Translations under genes and position numbers: made by a program | The notes under the pieces: generated by a model | Databases searched by the model: none | The model's input: the letters and a program-made list of their open reading frames with translations, nothing else | Told to the model about the DNA's origin: nothing | In this document: positions 6,323 to 13,800 of the stretch, one piece after another | How positions within the stretch are numbered: the stretch's first letter is position 1 | How the letters are laid out: the number at the start of each line of letters is the position of its first letter | Source of the DNA: DATGWF01 sp035299585 | GTDB taxonomy: Bacteria > Actinomycetota > Actinomycetes > Actinomycetales > Microbacteriaceae | Reading direction: 5' to 3' | Assembly: GCA_035299585.1 (NCBI GenBank) | Contig: DATGWF010000038.1 | Coordinates: forward strand, 1 to 25,022 | Length of the DNA: 25,022 nt

Positions 6323-7240
6323 GTAAGCGGCGACGAGCTCGCCAATCACCTGCGACCACGGGGTCGGTTCGATGCCGAACGTGGTGCGGGCTGCACTGTC
6401 GTCGAGGATAAACGGCCGGTTGAACATGTAGTCGCCGTGAGCGAAGGCGCGGATGAGGGGGCTCACCGCACGGAGCACGGCCACGAGGGCCGGCGGGTAG
6501 TTGCGCACGCCGGCGAGCGGAACGTCAAGCGCGACCGCGATGTCGGCCACCACTTCGCGCTGCGTCTTGGGCGGATTGCTCGGCACATGCCATGCCCGAC
6601 CCCAGGCTCGTTCGTCGAGTGCGATCGCGGCCATGAGTCGCGCCACGTCGCGCGGCGCAGTCCACGAGTGGGGGGTGTCGAGCCCGCCGAGCAACATGAC
6701 CGGTTTGCCCTGTCGCATCACCGGCACGACGCGATCGCCGAAGCGGCTCTGCATCCCGGGGCAGACGTAGTCGCTGGCACGCACTTCGGTCGCACGAATC
6801 CGGCCGGCGTCGTGCAGCGCTTTCGCTTCCGCCCACATTTCGGCGCGCACGCGCCCGTTGGGCCAGGTGGCGCCAAGGGGGAGGTCTTCGGTGAGGGGCC
6901 CGTCGGTTTCGCCGTAGCCGTAGAGGTTCGAGCAGGTCACGAGCACCGCGCCGGTGGCTTCGGCGTAGCCGAGGAACGCTTTCGCGAGCGGGGGCCACAG
7001 GGTGGGCCACTTGTGGTACTGCGGGGGGTTCGCGCAGTTGTAGATGGCGACCGCTTCGGGTGCGGCAGCGCGCAGGGCGTCCAGGTTGGTCGCGTCAGCG
7101 GCGACGCGCACGATGCGCTCGTGGCGCGGTCCGCCGCCTCTGCGGGTGACGAGGACCACGTTCTTGCCGGAGTGGGCGAGTTCGAGGGCGAGTGCGGATC
7201 CGACGCCGCCGGCGCCGATTACGAGGTGGGTGGCGGTCAT
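6305..7240 (-). CDS. NAD(P)-binding epimerase/dehydratase-like (extended SDR) protein
   Basis: A 311-residue Rossmann-fold protein. The dinucleotide-binding motif is GAGGVGSA at residues 9-16, followed by NVVLVTRR (R33/R34 could favour NADP). The SNLYGYG segment (104-110) matches the active-site serine region of extended SDRs. The expected YxxxK is WAEAK at 136-140, so the catalytic tyrosine is replaced by tryptophan; K140 is kept. The substrate-binding half contains CPGMQSRFGDRVVP, the DTPHSWTAPRDVARLMA segment and WHVPSNPPKTQRE, usual for nucleoside-sugar epimerase-like proteins annotated simply as 'NAD-dependent epimerase'. With the tyrosine missing, it may be a reductase or binding protein of unknown substrate. 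The upstream region (7241-7350) leads into module B. Confidence 0.85.
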   Translation of the reverse strand: MTATHLVIGAGGVGSALALELAHSGKNVVLVTRRGGGPRHERIVRVAADATNLDALRAAAPEAVAIYNCANPPQYHKWPTLWPPLAKAFLGYAEATGAVLVTCSNLYGYGETDGPLTEDLPLGATWPNGRVRAEMWAEAKALHDAGRIRATEVRASDYVCPGMQSRFGDRVVPVMRQGKPVMLLGGLDTPHSWTAPRDVARLMAAIALDERAWGRAWHVPSNPPKTQREVVADIAVALDVPLAGVRNYPPALVAVLRAVSPLIRAFAHGDYMFNRPFILDDSAARTTFGIEPTPWSQVIGELVAAYPATSS

Positions 7241-7399
7241 GCGGGTCCTTCACGTTCCAGGGCGCCGTCGAGTCGGCCCCCTCACGCAGTGTATGTGGCC
7301 CGTGTTCGAGAGCGCTTGTCGAGCGCGACCGCCGGTGGTCCCGGTGCGTTGAAAGGATGCTCGCGGGACGGCGCGGCCACGCGGCGCTGCCTGACATGA

Positions 7400-7479
7400 G
7401 AAAAGGGCCTGCAGCAACAGGCCCTCTCTCAGTCTCCAAAGTGGAGAACGCTCGGAAAGCACACTTCCGAAGTTCGAAC
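7400..7479 (-). ncRNA. Predicted structured small RNA, copy B
   Basis: About 80 nt, minus strand, ends predicted. It keeps hairpin 1 (CGGAA/TTCCG core), hairpin 2 (TCTCCA-CTT-TGGAGA) and an intrinsic terminator (GGGCCTG, six-base loop, CAGGCCC, TTTTCT; 7401-7424). Relative to copies A and C the terminator has a compensated pair (T-A for C-G). It retains structure and promoter although the adjacent ORF is gone, so the RNA may still be expressed on its own, or may be a recent relic. Confidence 0.7.
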
Positions 7480-7485
7480 AGAGGA

Positions 7486-7515
7486 AGTGTACGACGGCAG
7501 TCGAAGTCTCGGCAA
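7486..7515 (-). promoter_or_regulatory. Promoter of sRNA copy B
   Basis: Minus strand TTGCCG (plus 7510-7515), 18-base spacer, TACACT (plus 7486-7491); same geometry as copies A and C. Confidence 0.6.
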
Positions 7516-7589
7516 CGGTTGTCCCCGAGCGTGGCTCCGCTCGTCGGGGGTGGCGGTTAGGCTTCTGGCATTCGTGGTTTGGGGGAGTG

Positions 7590-8279
7590 ATGGGTTTTCG
7601 GTATCGCAATCGGATCAAGCTGGCCAAGGGGTTGTGGATCAACCTGTCGAAGTCGGGCGCGAGCCTGTCAGCAAAGGCGGGCCCGTTCACGGTGAACAGT
7701 CGCGGCCGCACCACCACACACATCGCGCCGGGGCTGTCGTATGTCTCGGAGACGCCGAAGGCGAAGCCGGCCGGGCAGTTGGCACGCACGCCCAAGTCGG
7801 GGCGCGCCAATCTGGTGGCGCTCCCGAACGAGGCCCCTACGCCGACGCCGACACCGACTCCGGTGCCGGTGCGGCCGACGACGGCCAGGCTCATCGATGC
7901 CGCCTATGCGGCGGGGTTTGCGGCGGGGCAGACTGCCCAACCCGGTGCGACCGCGCCGGACGGGCTGCCCGCCGAGACGCTCCTGGAATTGCCTGCGCCT
8001 GAGGGTTCGCCGCGGTTCCGCCGCCGGGTGTTCGGTTTGCGCGGGGTGTGGTTTTGGATGCTCACGCTCGTGGCCATGTTTGGCCTCGGTTCGATTCCCG
8101 GCCCCGGGCCGCTGTTCTTCCTCGGCATCCTCATCACCGCCATCGTGCTCTGGCGTCGCGCGCCGTTCGTGGCTGATGGTGGCGCTCGCACCGATGACTT
8201 GGAAACGAACACCCTCGGGACTGGCTCCAGCAAAGGTGCCGGCTCAGCAAGCGAGGCAAAGCCTTCGGCAACCACCTAA
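7590..8279 (+). CDS. DUF4236 domain membrane protein
   Basis: A 229-residue protein of unknown function. The N-terminal ~55 residues match DUF4236: MGFRYRNRIKLAKGLWINLS, then KSGASLSAKAGPFTVNSRGR and TTTHIAPGLSYVSE. A Pro/Thr-rich linker (TPTPTPTPVPV) follows, then a helical segment rich in Ala, and two membrane helices near residues 150-188 separated by a PGPG turn, with a hydrophilic Ser/Thr-rich tail. Start: GTG at 7587 and ATG at 7590 are adjacent; ATG is preferred because family members begin MGF. GGGGGAG lies immediately upstream. DUF4236 proteins often sit near mobile or defence genes, but no function is established. It is the last gene before the defence island. Confidence 0.85.
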   Translation: MGFRYRNRIKLAKGLWINLSKSGASLSAKAGPFTVNSRGRTTTHIAPGLSYVSETPKAKPAGQLARTPKSGRANLVALPNEAPTPTPTPTPVPVRPTTARLIDAAYAAGFAAGQTAQPGATAPDGLPAETLLELPAPEGSPRFRRRVFGLRGVWFWMLTLVAMFGLGSIPGPGPLFFLGILITAIVLWRRAPFVADGGARTDDLETNTLGTGSSKGAGSASEAKPSATT

Positions 8280-8405
8280 CTCCGGACCAGAAGGTTGGGG
8301 TTCCGAGTCCCACCGGGCGCTCGATGAGAAAACTCAGAAGTGACGCCCTGGAAATGTCTGAGGCATACGGCAGAGTCGGAGCGTTGAAACAGGGGGAGGT
8401 GAACC

Positions 8406-8555
8406 ATGGCACGCATTAGTCCATTCCACTCGTCAAACCAGTCGAATCCAGACGTTTATCACGACGACAACGATTGCCCGCACGGGAAGCTGATTCCGTT
8501 GAGCAACCGTCGTACGGGAACCGGTGGGTACCGTCGCTGCAAAGACTGCAAGTAG
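8406..8555 (+). CDS. 49-residue putative zinc-binding mini-protein
   Basis: ATG at 8406 follows a very strong Shine-Dalgarno (GGGGGAGGTGA). The 49-residue product has the pattern YHDDNDCPHGKLIP, then NRRTGTGGYRRCKDCK at the end. Three cysteines and nearby histidines (C-P-H and C-x2-C) could hold one zinc ion, like a small zinc ribbon; the N-terminal 15 residues are low-complexity Ser/Asn. I have a general memory of similar actinobacterial hypotheticals but no function. It lies between the DUF4236 gene and the convergent nuclease gene ending the hsd operon, and is followed by a hairpin at 8568-8593. Confidence 0.7.
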   Translation: MARISPFHSSNQSNPDVYHDDNDCPHGKLIPLSNRRTGTGGYRRCKDCK

Positions 8556-8567
8556 CCGAATGCAGTT

Positions 8568-8593
8568 GTGGGCGTGTCGAAAGGCGCGCCCAC
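8568..8593 (+). terminator. Hairpin terminator after the 49-residue ORF
   Basis: GTGGGCG (8568-8574) pairs with CGCCCAC (8587-8593) around a 12-base loop, followed by ATTTGCCTCATCTTCTTCC. It lies between two convergent genes and may serve both; the U tract is weak. Confidence 0.55.
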
Positions 8594-8647
8594 ATTTGCC
8601 TCATCTTCTTCCAAGAGTGCTCGGATGATAGACGGGCAGCCAACCCA

Positions 8648-9562
8648 TCACGCCTTCTTCAGTTTGAAGTTCACTTCGTACTTGTAGAACTCGAGATTTG
8701 GCACCATTGAGATTGCGCGGCGGAAGCGCTGGTCGTCATCGGTTCCGATGATGATTCCTCGGACTGTCTTGCTGGGGTCGAGTTCGTTTATGAAGCCCAT
8801 ATATCTGAGGATTTGTCCGACCACTTGATCGCTCACGCGACCGCGCTTCAGCTCGATGACGAGGAACTCTTTGCCGTCTTTGCTCGTAGCGAGGATGTCA
8901 ATCGGCCCGGTGTCGGTCGGATACTGTTGCCCGATTTGTTCGCCGTCTTGCGTGAAGATTTCATAGTTCTTTGCGAGCTCAGTGTGTTCCCAGTTCGCCA
9001 CCATGAAGTCCTCAAGGTGACGCTCGAGTACGAAGCTGAGGGGATTCTCAACTGAGTCATCGCTCACCTGAACGAGCGGGCGATTCGACCCGCCCAGCAC
9101 CTCGTCAAGTTCGGCGACCTCCCCGAGAGTTACGACCGTCCCGACCGATCGGAGTGGCCGTTTCAGGTCGTCGCTTAGTTCATCGCGTGCGATTTCTCGC
9201 TCCAGCCAACTGACTGGACGGCGGTGTGGAAGAGCTGCGCCCTTCACATATAAGTAGTCACCGGTGACTTTGCCAACACGGTAGCTCCCTTGGCCGGTTG
9301 GGACGAGGACGACGTCACCTGAGGCGATTGTCTTCCCGGCGGTGTAGGTCATTCCAGCCGCTAGCCCTGCGGCGACTCGATTCGTGTTGTCCTCATCGGC
9401 AATGACGGACACCCATTTGGCATTGAAGTCGCGCCAGTTGTCCGGGAACTTTCCGGTGAGGTCGTGACTCGGAAGCCAACCGGTGCCGATCCATCCGCCA
9501 GCAAGCGCTTCTGCAAGAAATTGAGCGTTCTTGCCAACGCTTACGCGAAAGTAACGAACCAA
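8648..9562 (-). CDS. NucS/DUF91-like PD-(D/E)xK endonuclease with N-terminal EVE-like domain
   Basis: A 304-residue predicted nuclease. Residues 1-110 (MVRYFRVSVGKNAQFLAEAL, GWIGTGW, SGDVVLVPTGQGSYRVGKV, GDYLYV) resemble the EVE/PUA-like N-terminal domains seen on Mrr-type restriction proteins, which may read modified bases. The C-terminal half has a PD-(D/E)xK core: D222 in GPIDILA, E237-x-K239 in VIELKRG, then Q250 and Y254 in QILRYMGF, matching the D/E-x-K/Q/Y set of NucS (DUF91). It lacks the rest of canonical mismatch endonuclease NucS, so a defence role is more likely. Start is TTG at 9562, preceded by AAGGGGGA. It begins 21 bases after the hsdR stop, so it is probably the last gene of the hsd operon. 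Confidence 0.82.
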   Translation of the reverse strand: MVRYFRVSVGKNAQFLAEALAGGWIGTGWLPSHDLTGKFPDNWRDFNAKWVSVIADEDNTNRVAAGLAAGMTYTAGKTIASGDVVLVPTGQGSYRVGKVTGDYLYVKGAALPHRRPVSWLEREIARDELSDDLKRPLRSVGTVVTLGEVAELDEVLGGSNRPLVQVSDDSVENPLSFVLERHLEDFMVANWEHTELAKNYEIFTQDGEQIGQQYPTDTGPIDILATSKDGKEFLVIELKRGRVSDQVVGQILRYMGFINELDPSKTVRGIIIGTDDDQRFRRAISMVPNLEFYKYEVNFKLKKA

Positions 9563-9583
9563 TGATTCCCCCTTTGTTCCGTC

Positions 9584-12500
9584 TTATCCGAGCCCAAAGA
9601 AGCGTTCGAAGAACGCGCTAAGTTTCTCGATTGCGGATTCCTTCTTGCGACCAAGTGCGTTGTCGGGCGCGAACATGTCGACCGGCGGCAGAATCTTGGT
9701 GACAGCAGTGCCGTAAGTTTGCAGTGCGCCGGCTTCGAAGGCGCGCTCCATAAACGCGCGGGTTTCGTTGGGGCGGAGGCCCTCACTCGCGATGATTGCG
9801 TCGAGTTCCTGTTCGCGCTGTTGTTCAACGAATTTCTGCCACGAGTCGTCGACGTCACTGTCCACGTTGATGTGGTCGATGAAACGTTCGATGAGGTCGC
9901 GTTTGCTTCGCAAGGTAGCGCTCGCGTCGACTTGTCGCATGACCGCATTGATTGCTTCGCGATCGTGCGGGCCTCCATCGCGTTCGATGGATTTCCGAAC
10001 CATCATGAGGATGTAGTCGATGGTGATTTCGACTTGTTTGATGAGTTCGATCTCGAAGACGACGTCGTCGAGGATGGACTCTTTGCCATCGTCGGCGGCC
10101 TTGTGCATGTTGCGGATTTCAAGGTACGCGCCGGTGTAGTCCTGGCGGTCGAAGTCGCTGAGCGGGTCGTCGTTCTTGAACTCGTCGAACGAGACGAGAA
10201 TGTTTCGCAGTCGGAGGATCTGGCCCCAGAGTTCCACGAAGGTTTTTTGCAGTTCTTCGCTAGTGGGGAGCTCGCCTGGGGAGAACTGCAGCTGAAGCTC
10301 CGCCAGGACTTTCTGGTATTCGGCGAGGTATTCGCCGTACGGGCGGAGGAGCACGATTCCTCGTGCGTCACGGTTGCCGAACAGGGCGATGGCTTCGTTG
10401 GTTGCGTCTTCAAGGTTGCGGAAGGCAACGATGTTTCCGTAGCTCTTGACCGAGTTCAGGATTCGGTTGGTTCGGGAGAATGCCTGAATGAGCCCGTGTT
10501 GGCGGAGGTTCTTGTCGACCCACAGGGTGTTGAGCGTGGTCGCATCGAACCCTGTGAGGAACATGTTCACAACGATGACGATGTCGATTTCGCGCTTTTT
10601 GAGCTTTTCACTGATGCTCGAGTAGTAGCGCGCAAATCCGTCGGAGCTGGTATCGAAGCTGCCGCTGTACATCGCCGAGTAGTCGGCGAGGGCTGATTCG
10701 AGGAACTCCCGCGAGGTGGAGTCGAGTTGGCTGGTTTCGAAGACTTCTTCGTCGAGGAATCCGGCTTCGGGTTCGGCTTCGTTGGCGGCGTAGCTGTAGA
10801 TGATGCCGACTTTGAGGCGCTCGTTGGGCGGGAGTTCGGCTTGTTGCTTCTTGAATTCGGTGTAGTACCGTTTGCCGGCATCGATGGAGGCGGTGGCGAG
10901 GATCGAGTTGAAGCCGGCTTGCCGTTTGTCGTGTGCGGTGTAGGCCTGGTTGCGGCGGGTTTTTTGGTCGAAGTGTTCGCGAATGTATCGAACGATTTGG
11001 CTGATGCGTTCCGGGGCGAGCAGCGCTTGTTCCATGTCGATGGCTGAGACTTGGCGATCGGCGAGGCTTTCGGCTGCTCGAATGGTGTTGACGTAGTCGA
11101 TGCGGAAGGGCAGTACGTTGCCATCACCGATGGCGTCGACGATGGTGTAGGTGTGGAGGCGCTCGCCGAAGGCTTGTTCGGTGGTTTTGAGCTGGGCGTT
11201 GCCTCCGCTTGAGGCGTTGGCGGCGAAGATGGGTGTGCCGGTGAAGCCGAAGAGGTTGTAGTTTTTGAACCGCTTTTTGATGAGGGTGTGCATGTCACCG
11301 AATTGTGAGCGGTGGCATTCGTCGAAGATGAGGACGTAGCGGCCACTGTAGGCCTCGTGTTTGTCGTGGCGGTCGGCGAAGATGCTGAGTTTTTGCATCG
11401 TGGTGATGATGATGCGGGTGTTGGGGTCTTCGATTTGCCGTTTGAGTTCGGCGGTTGAGGTGTTGCTGTTCGCGGCGCCTTTTTCGAATTTGTCGTATTC
11501 GCGTTGGGTTTGCCAGTCGAGGTCTTTGCGGTCGACGACGAAGAGGACTTTGTCGATTTCTGGCATGCGGGTGGCGAGTTGGGCGGCTTTGAAGCTGGTG
11601 AGGGTTTTGCCTGATCCGGTGGTGTGCCAGATGTAGCCGCCGCCGGCGAGGGTGCCGAGGCGGGTTTTGTCGTTGTTGCTGATGACGATGCGTTGGAGGA
11701 TTTGTTCTGTGGCGGCGATTTGGTAGGGCCGCATGACGAGCAGGTCGCGGTCGACGGTGAACACGCAGTATTTGGTGAGGATGTTGAGGATGGCGTGTTT
11801 GGCGAAGAAGGTTTTGGTGAAGCTTGCGAGGTCTTCGATGCGTCGGTTGTTGGCGTCGGCCCACCAGCTGGTGAATTCGTAGCTGTTGGAGGTGCGTTTG
11901 GTTCCGCCGCGTTGGGTTTCGTCGACGGCTCGTTGGCGGGTGGTGTTGGAGTAGTACTTGGTGTAGGTGCCGTTCGAGATGACAAAGAGTTGCACGTATT
12001 GGAAGAGGCCGCTGTCGGCCCAGAAGCTTTCGCGTTGGTAGCGGTTGATTTGGTTGAACGCTTCGCGCAGGTCGACGCCGCGGCGTTTGAGTTCGACGTG
12101 GACGAGGGGGAGACCGTTGACGAGGATGGTGACGTCGTAGCGGTTGGATTGGGTGCCGACGGCTTCGTATTGGTTGATGACTTGGAGCCGGTTGTTGTGG
12201 ATGTTGGCTTTGTCGATGAGTTTGATGTTGCTGATGGTGCCGTTGTCTCGGCGGAGGACTTGGACGTGGTCTTCTTGGATGAGGCGTGCTTTGTCGACGA
12301 TGCCTGCGGTGGCGTTGGCGATGACGGTCGTGTAGAGGCTGTTCCATTCGGTGTCGCTGAATGTGGTGGCGTTGAGTGTTTCGAGTTGGCTGCGGAGGTT
12401 GGCGGTGAGCTGTTCGGTGCTGGTGATGTTGAGGTAGTCGTAGGCCTGTTGTTGGAGCTGCTTGACGAAGGCGGCTTCGAGTTGTGCTTCGGATTGGTAT

Positions 12501-12607
12501 TCGGTTTGCCGGATGCTGTCGCGATCGAATTGGGCGACGACGGTGCTTTCGGAGCTGATGGCGACGGGGTCGTAGCGGTAGTCGCTGGATGGCGCGAGCG
12601 AACTCAT
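9584..12607 (-). CDS. hsdR: Type I restriction enzyme R subunit (HsdR)
   Basis: A 1007-residue motor and nuclease subunit which, with HsdM and HsdS, translocates and cleaves unmodified DNA. The N-terminal nuclease has D158 (NRYDVTILV) and E172-L-K174 (VHVELKRRG) followed by QINRY. The superfamily 2 helicase has Walker A TTGSGKT near 329-335, DECH at 429-432, TGTP at about 456-459 and motif VI QAFSRTNR. A helical C-terminal region for docking on the methylase follows. Length is normal. Its ATG overlaps the hsdS stop as ATGA (12604-12607), indicating translational coupling. No frameshift or lost motif is visible, so it looks active. Confidence 0.96.
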   Translation of the reverse strand: MSSLAPSSDYRYDPVAISSESTVVAQFDRDSIRQTEYQSEAQLEAAFVKQLQQQAYDYLNITSTEQLTANLRSQLETLNATTFSDTEWNSLYTTVIANATAGIVDKARLIQEDHVQVLRRDNGTISNIKLIDKANIHNNRLQVINQYEAVGTQSNRYDVTILVNGLPLVHVELKRRGVDLREAFNQINRYQRESFWADSGLFQYVQLFVISNGTYTKYYSNTTRQRAVDETQRGGTKRTSNSYEFTSWWADANNRRIEDLASFTKTFFAKHAILNILTKYCVFTVDRDLLVMRPYQIAATEQILQRIVISNNDKTRLGTLAGGGYIWHTTGSGKTLTSFKAAQLATRMPEIDKVLFVVDRKDLDWQTQREYDKFEKGAANSNTSTAELKRQIEDPNTRIIITTMQKLSIFADRHDKHEAYSGRYVLIFDECHRSQFGDMHTLIKKRFKNYNLFGFTGTPIFAANASSGGNAQLKTTEQAFGERLHTYTIVDAIGDGNVLPFRIDYVNTIRAAESLADRQVSAIDMEQALLAPERISQIVRYIREHFDQKTRRNQAYTAHDKRQAGFNSILATASIDAGKRYYTEFKKQQAELPPNERLKVGIIYSYAANEAEPEAGFLDEEVFETSQLDSTSREFLESALADYSAMYSGSFDTSSDGFARYYSSISEKLKKREIDIVIVVNMFLTGFDATTLNTLWVDKNLRQHGLIQAFSRTNRILNSVKSYGNIVAFRNLEDATNEAIALFGNRDARGIVLLRPYGEYLAEYQKVLAELQLQFSPGELPTSEELQKTFVELWGQILRLRNILVSFDEFKNDDPLSDFDRQDYTGAYLEIRNMHKAADDGKESILDDVVFEIELIKQVEITIDYILMMVRKSIERDGGPHDREAINAVMRQVDASATLRSKRDLIERFIDHINVDSDVDDSWQKFVEQQREQELDAIIASEGLRPNETRAFMERAFEAGALQTYGTAVTKILPPVDMFAPDNALGRKKESAIEKLSAFFERFFGLG

Positions 12608-13800
12608 GCGAGCTCCCTAAAGGTGAGCAGCTTGTCGCGGTAGTACTCGTATTGCTTGCGCCGTGCGGCAATCTCGGCGGGCAAGCTGGCAATGCGACCG
12701 GAAATCAGTTCCTCAAGCTCGAACAAGTTGGAGGCAACTTCTTGTTGAACAGAGATGTCGGGAATCGGAACAAGCACCGAGTCCGCGTCCTTCTTGGCGA
12801 TGAATGGTTGCGCCGACCCTCTCCTGGGCCAGAAGTTCTCCATCGAGGTTATCCAGTACAGAAAATCTGTCCTAACTACGGCTTCGTTCCTGGAGAAGAA
12901 CCTGATTGTGTTTTTGATGCAAGACCACTTCCCTGAGGCGAGCCATGTCTTCCCAGCTAGTGCACCGATAGCGCTCAAGATCACGGCTTCACGGTCATAG
13001 TCGTAGTGATCCAAGTAGCCATCTTGCCCCGAGGCGCTAAAGGCCGGATAGCCAGTCCCTTCCGAAACATAAGCGGCCTTAGTTGTATTGGTATCACCCC
13101 AGTTGAGATCGGCTACCTCACCCAATGGTGCCCACTTCAAATTGCTCGCATGTGGCGAATCCTCGAAACACAACAGTCGGTTTCGAAAATAATCAAATTG
13201 AGCACGCCGCGCTTCAAGCTCCGCTTCAAGCTCCGCTTCCAGCTCCGCTTCCAGCTCCTCGAAGGAATCCAAAATCCGGGAAATTTCGGACTGTACCTGG
13301 ACTGGTGGCAACGGGATACGCATGTCAAGGACCTTCGCCATGCTCGGGTGCTGAATACCAGCACCGCGGTAGTAGGTCCGAAGTTCCGCTAGTCGTGAGT
13401 TGAGGACGTGAAAGAAGAACCTCATGTCGAGTTCATTCGGGTTGCGTGCAACCGCTATTCGATTGTCTGCGGTAACGAAGCGACCCTTGTAATACTGAAC
13501 CGAAGGATTTCCGCCCCAAGGGATTGCCACAATCTCTGCGTCAACGGATACGTCTTCTGCTAGCTCGCGCGTCGTGTATCCAAAATCGGCGCCTCCTGTA
13601 TTCAGCAGTTTGACATCGCCGCCGTCGGCGCGAAGTTCACGTAGCTCGCTAGCCAGGAGGTAAACGTACTTTCGAATTTCGGGCTGTTTGCTGCGTTCGA
13701 CCTCGTTGAACCTTTTGTCCCAGTAGGTTACTTCCCACACGGCTGGGTGGGGCACTCCGTCAGGGCAGAGTTCGTTGATGAGGTCGTCGATGCGGCTCAT
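12604..13800 (-). CDS. hsdS: Type I restriction-modification specificity subunit (HsdS)
   Basis: A 398-residue DNA-recognition subunit with two target-recognition domains. The first spans about 15-165 and ends in IPLPPVQVQSEISRIL; the second spans about 215-360 and ends in VPIPDISVQQEVASNLFELE. Each is followed by a conserved helix (RRAQFDYFRNRLLCF and RRKQYEYYRDKLLTF), the usual half-repeat architecture. The central helix contains four ELEA repeats (residues about 182-197), encoded by a 12-bp tandem repeat. Both ends overlap neighbours by four bases: ATGA with the upstream rhuM-fic gene (13797-13800) and with hsdR (12604-12607). The two half-sites recognised cannot be predicted from sequence. 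Confidence 0.94.
   Translation of the reverse strand: MSRIDDLINELCPDGVPHPAVWEVTYWDKRFNEVERSKQPEIRKYVYLLASELRELRADGGDVKLLNTGGADFGYTTRELAEDVSVDAEIVAIPWGGNPSVQYYKGRFVTADNRIAVARNPNELDMRFFFHVLNSRLAELRTYYRGAGIQHPSMAKVLDMRIPLPPVQVQSEISRILDSFEELEAELEAELEAELEARRAQFDYFRNRLLCFEDSPHASNLKWAPLGEVADLNWGDTNTTKAAYVSEGTGYPAFSASGQDGYLDHYDYDREAVILSAIGALAGKTWLASGKWSCIKNTIRFFSRNEAVVRTDFLYWITSMENFWPRRGSAQPFIAKKDADSVLVPIPDISVQQEVASNLFELEELISGRIASLPAEIAARRKQYEYYRDKLLTFRELA
13211..13258 (-). repeat. Four 12-bp tandem repeats in the hsdS central linker
   Basis: Plus-strand units are GCTTCAAGCTCC twice, then GCTTCCAGCTCC twice, with no spacers. On the coding strand each adds Glu-Leu-Glu-Ala. The repeat lies in the coiled-coil linker between the two target-recognition domains, where the copy number of a TAEL repeat in EcoR124I-type enzymes sets the spacer length of the split recognition site. 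Confidence 0.92.

Larger units (their letters stand above)
7345..7555. repeat. Dispersed module, copy B (small ORF deleted)
   Basis: This block aligns with module A from GAAAGGATGC through the sRNA, its promoter and the GAGCGTGGCTCCGCTCG block, then jumps directly to GGTGGCGGTT, which resembles the sequence just after the small ORF in A and C. The Shine-Dalgarno and ORF are absent, as if removed by a precise deletion. Apart from this, the 349-base gap 7241-7589 holds nothing else I can recognise. Confidence 0.75.

Noticed and set aside
6188..7399. 403-codon plus-strand ORF opposite the epimerase-like gene
   Set aside because: Low-complexity His/Gly/Arg-rich translation with no family pattern; the minus-strand gene has clear SDR motifs.
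9719..12643. Long plus-strand ORFs (325 and 339 codons) opposite hsdR
   Set aside because: They are mirror frames of a clearly conserved hsdR with all motifs; composition is dominated by Val, Asp, Glu and Gly as expected from the reverse of GC-rich codons, and no ribosome sites fit.
13200..13260. CRISPR-like or minisatellite repeat
   Set aside because: Units are only 12 bp without spacers and encode in-frame ELEA within the HsdS linker.
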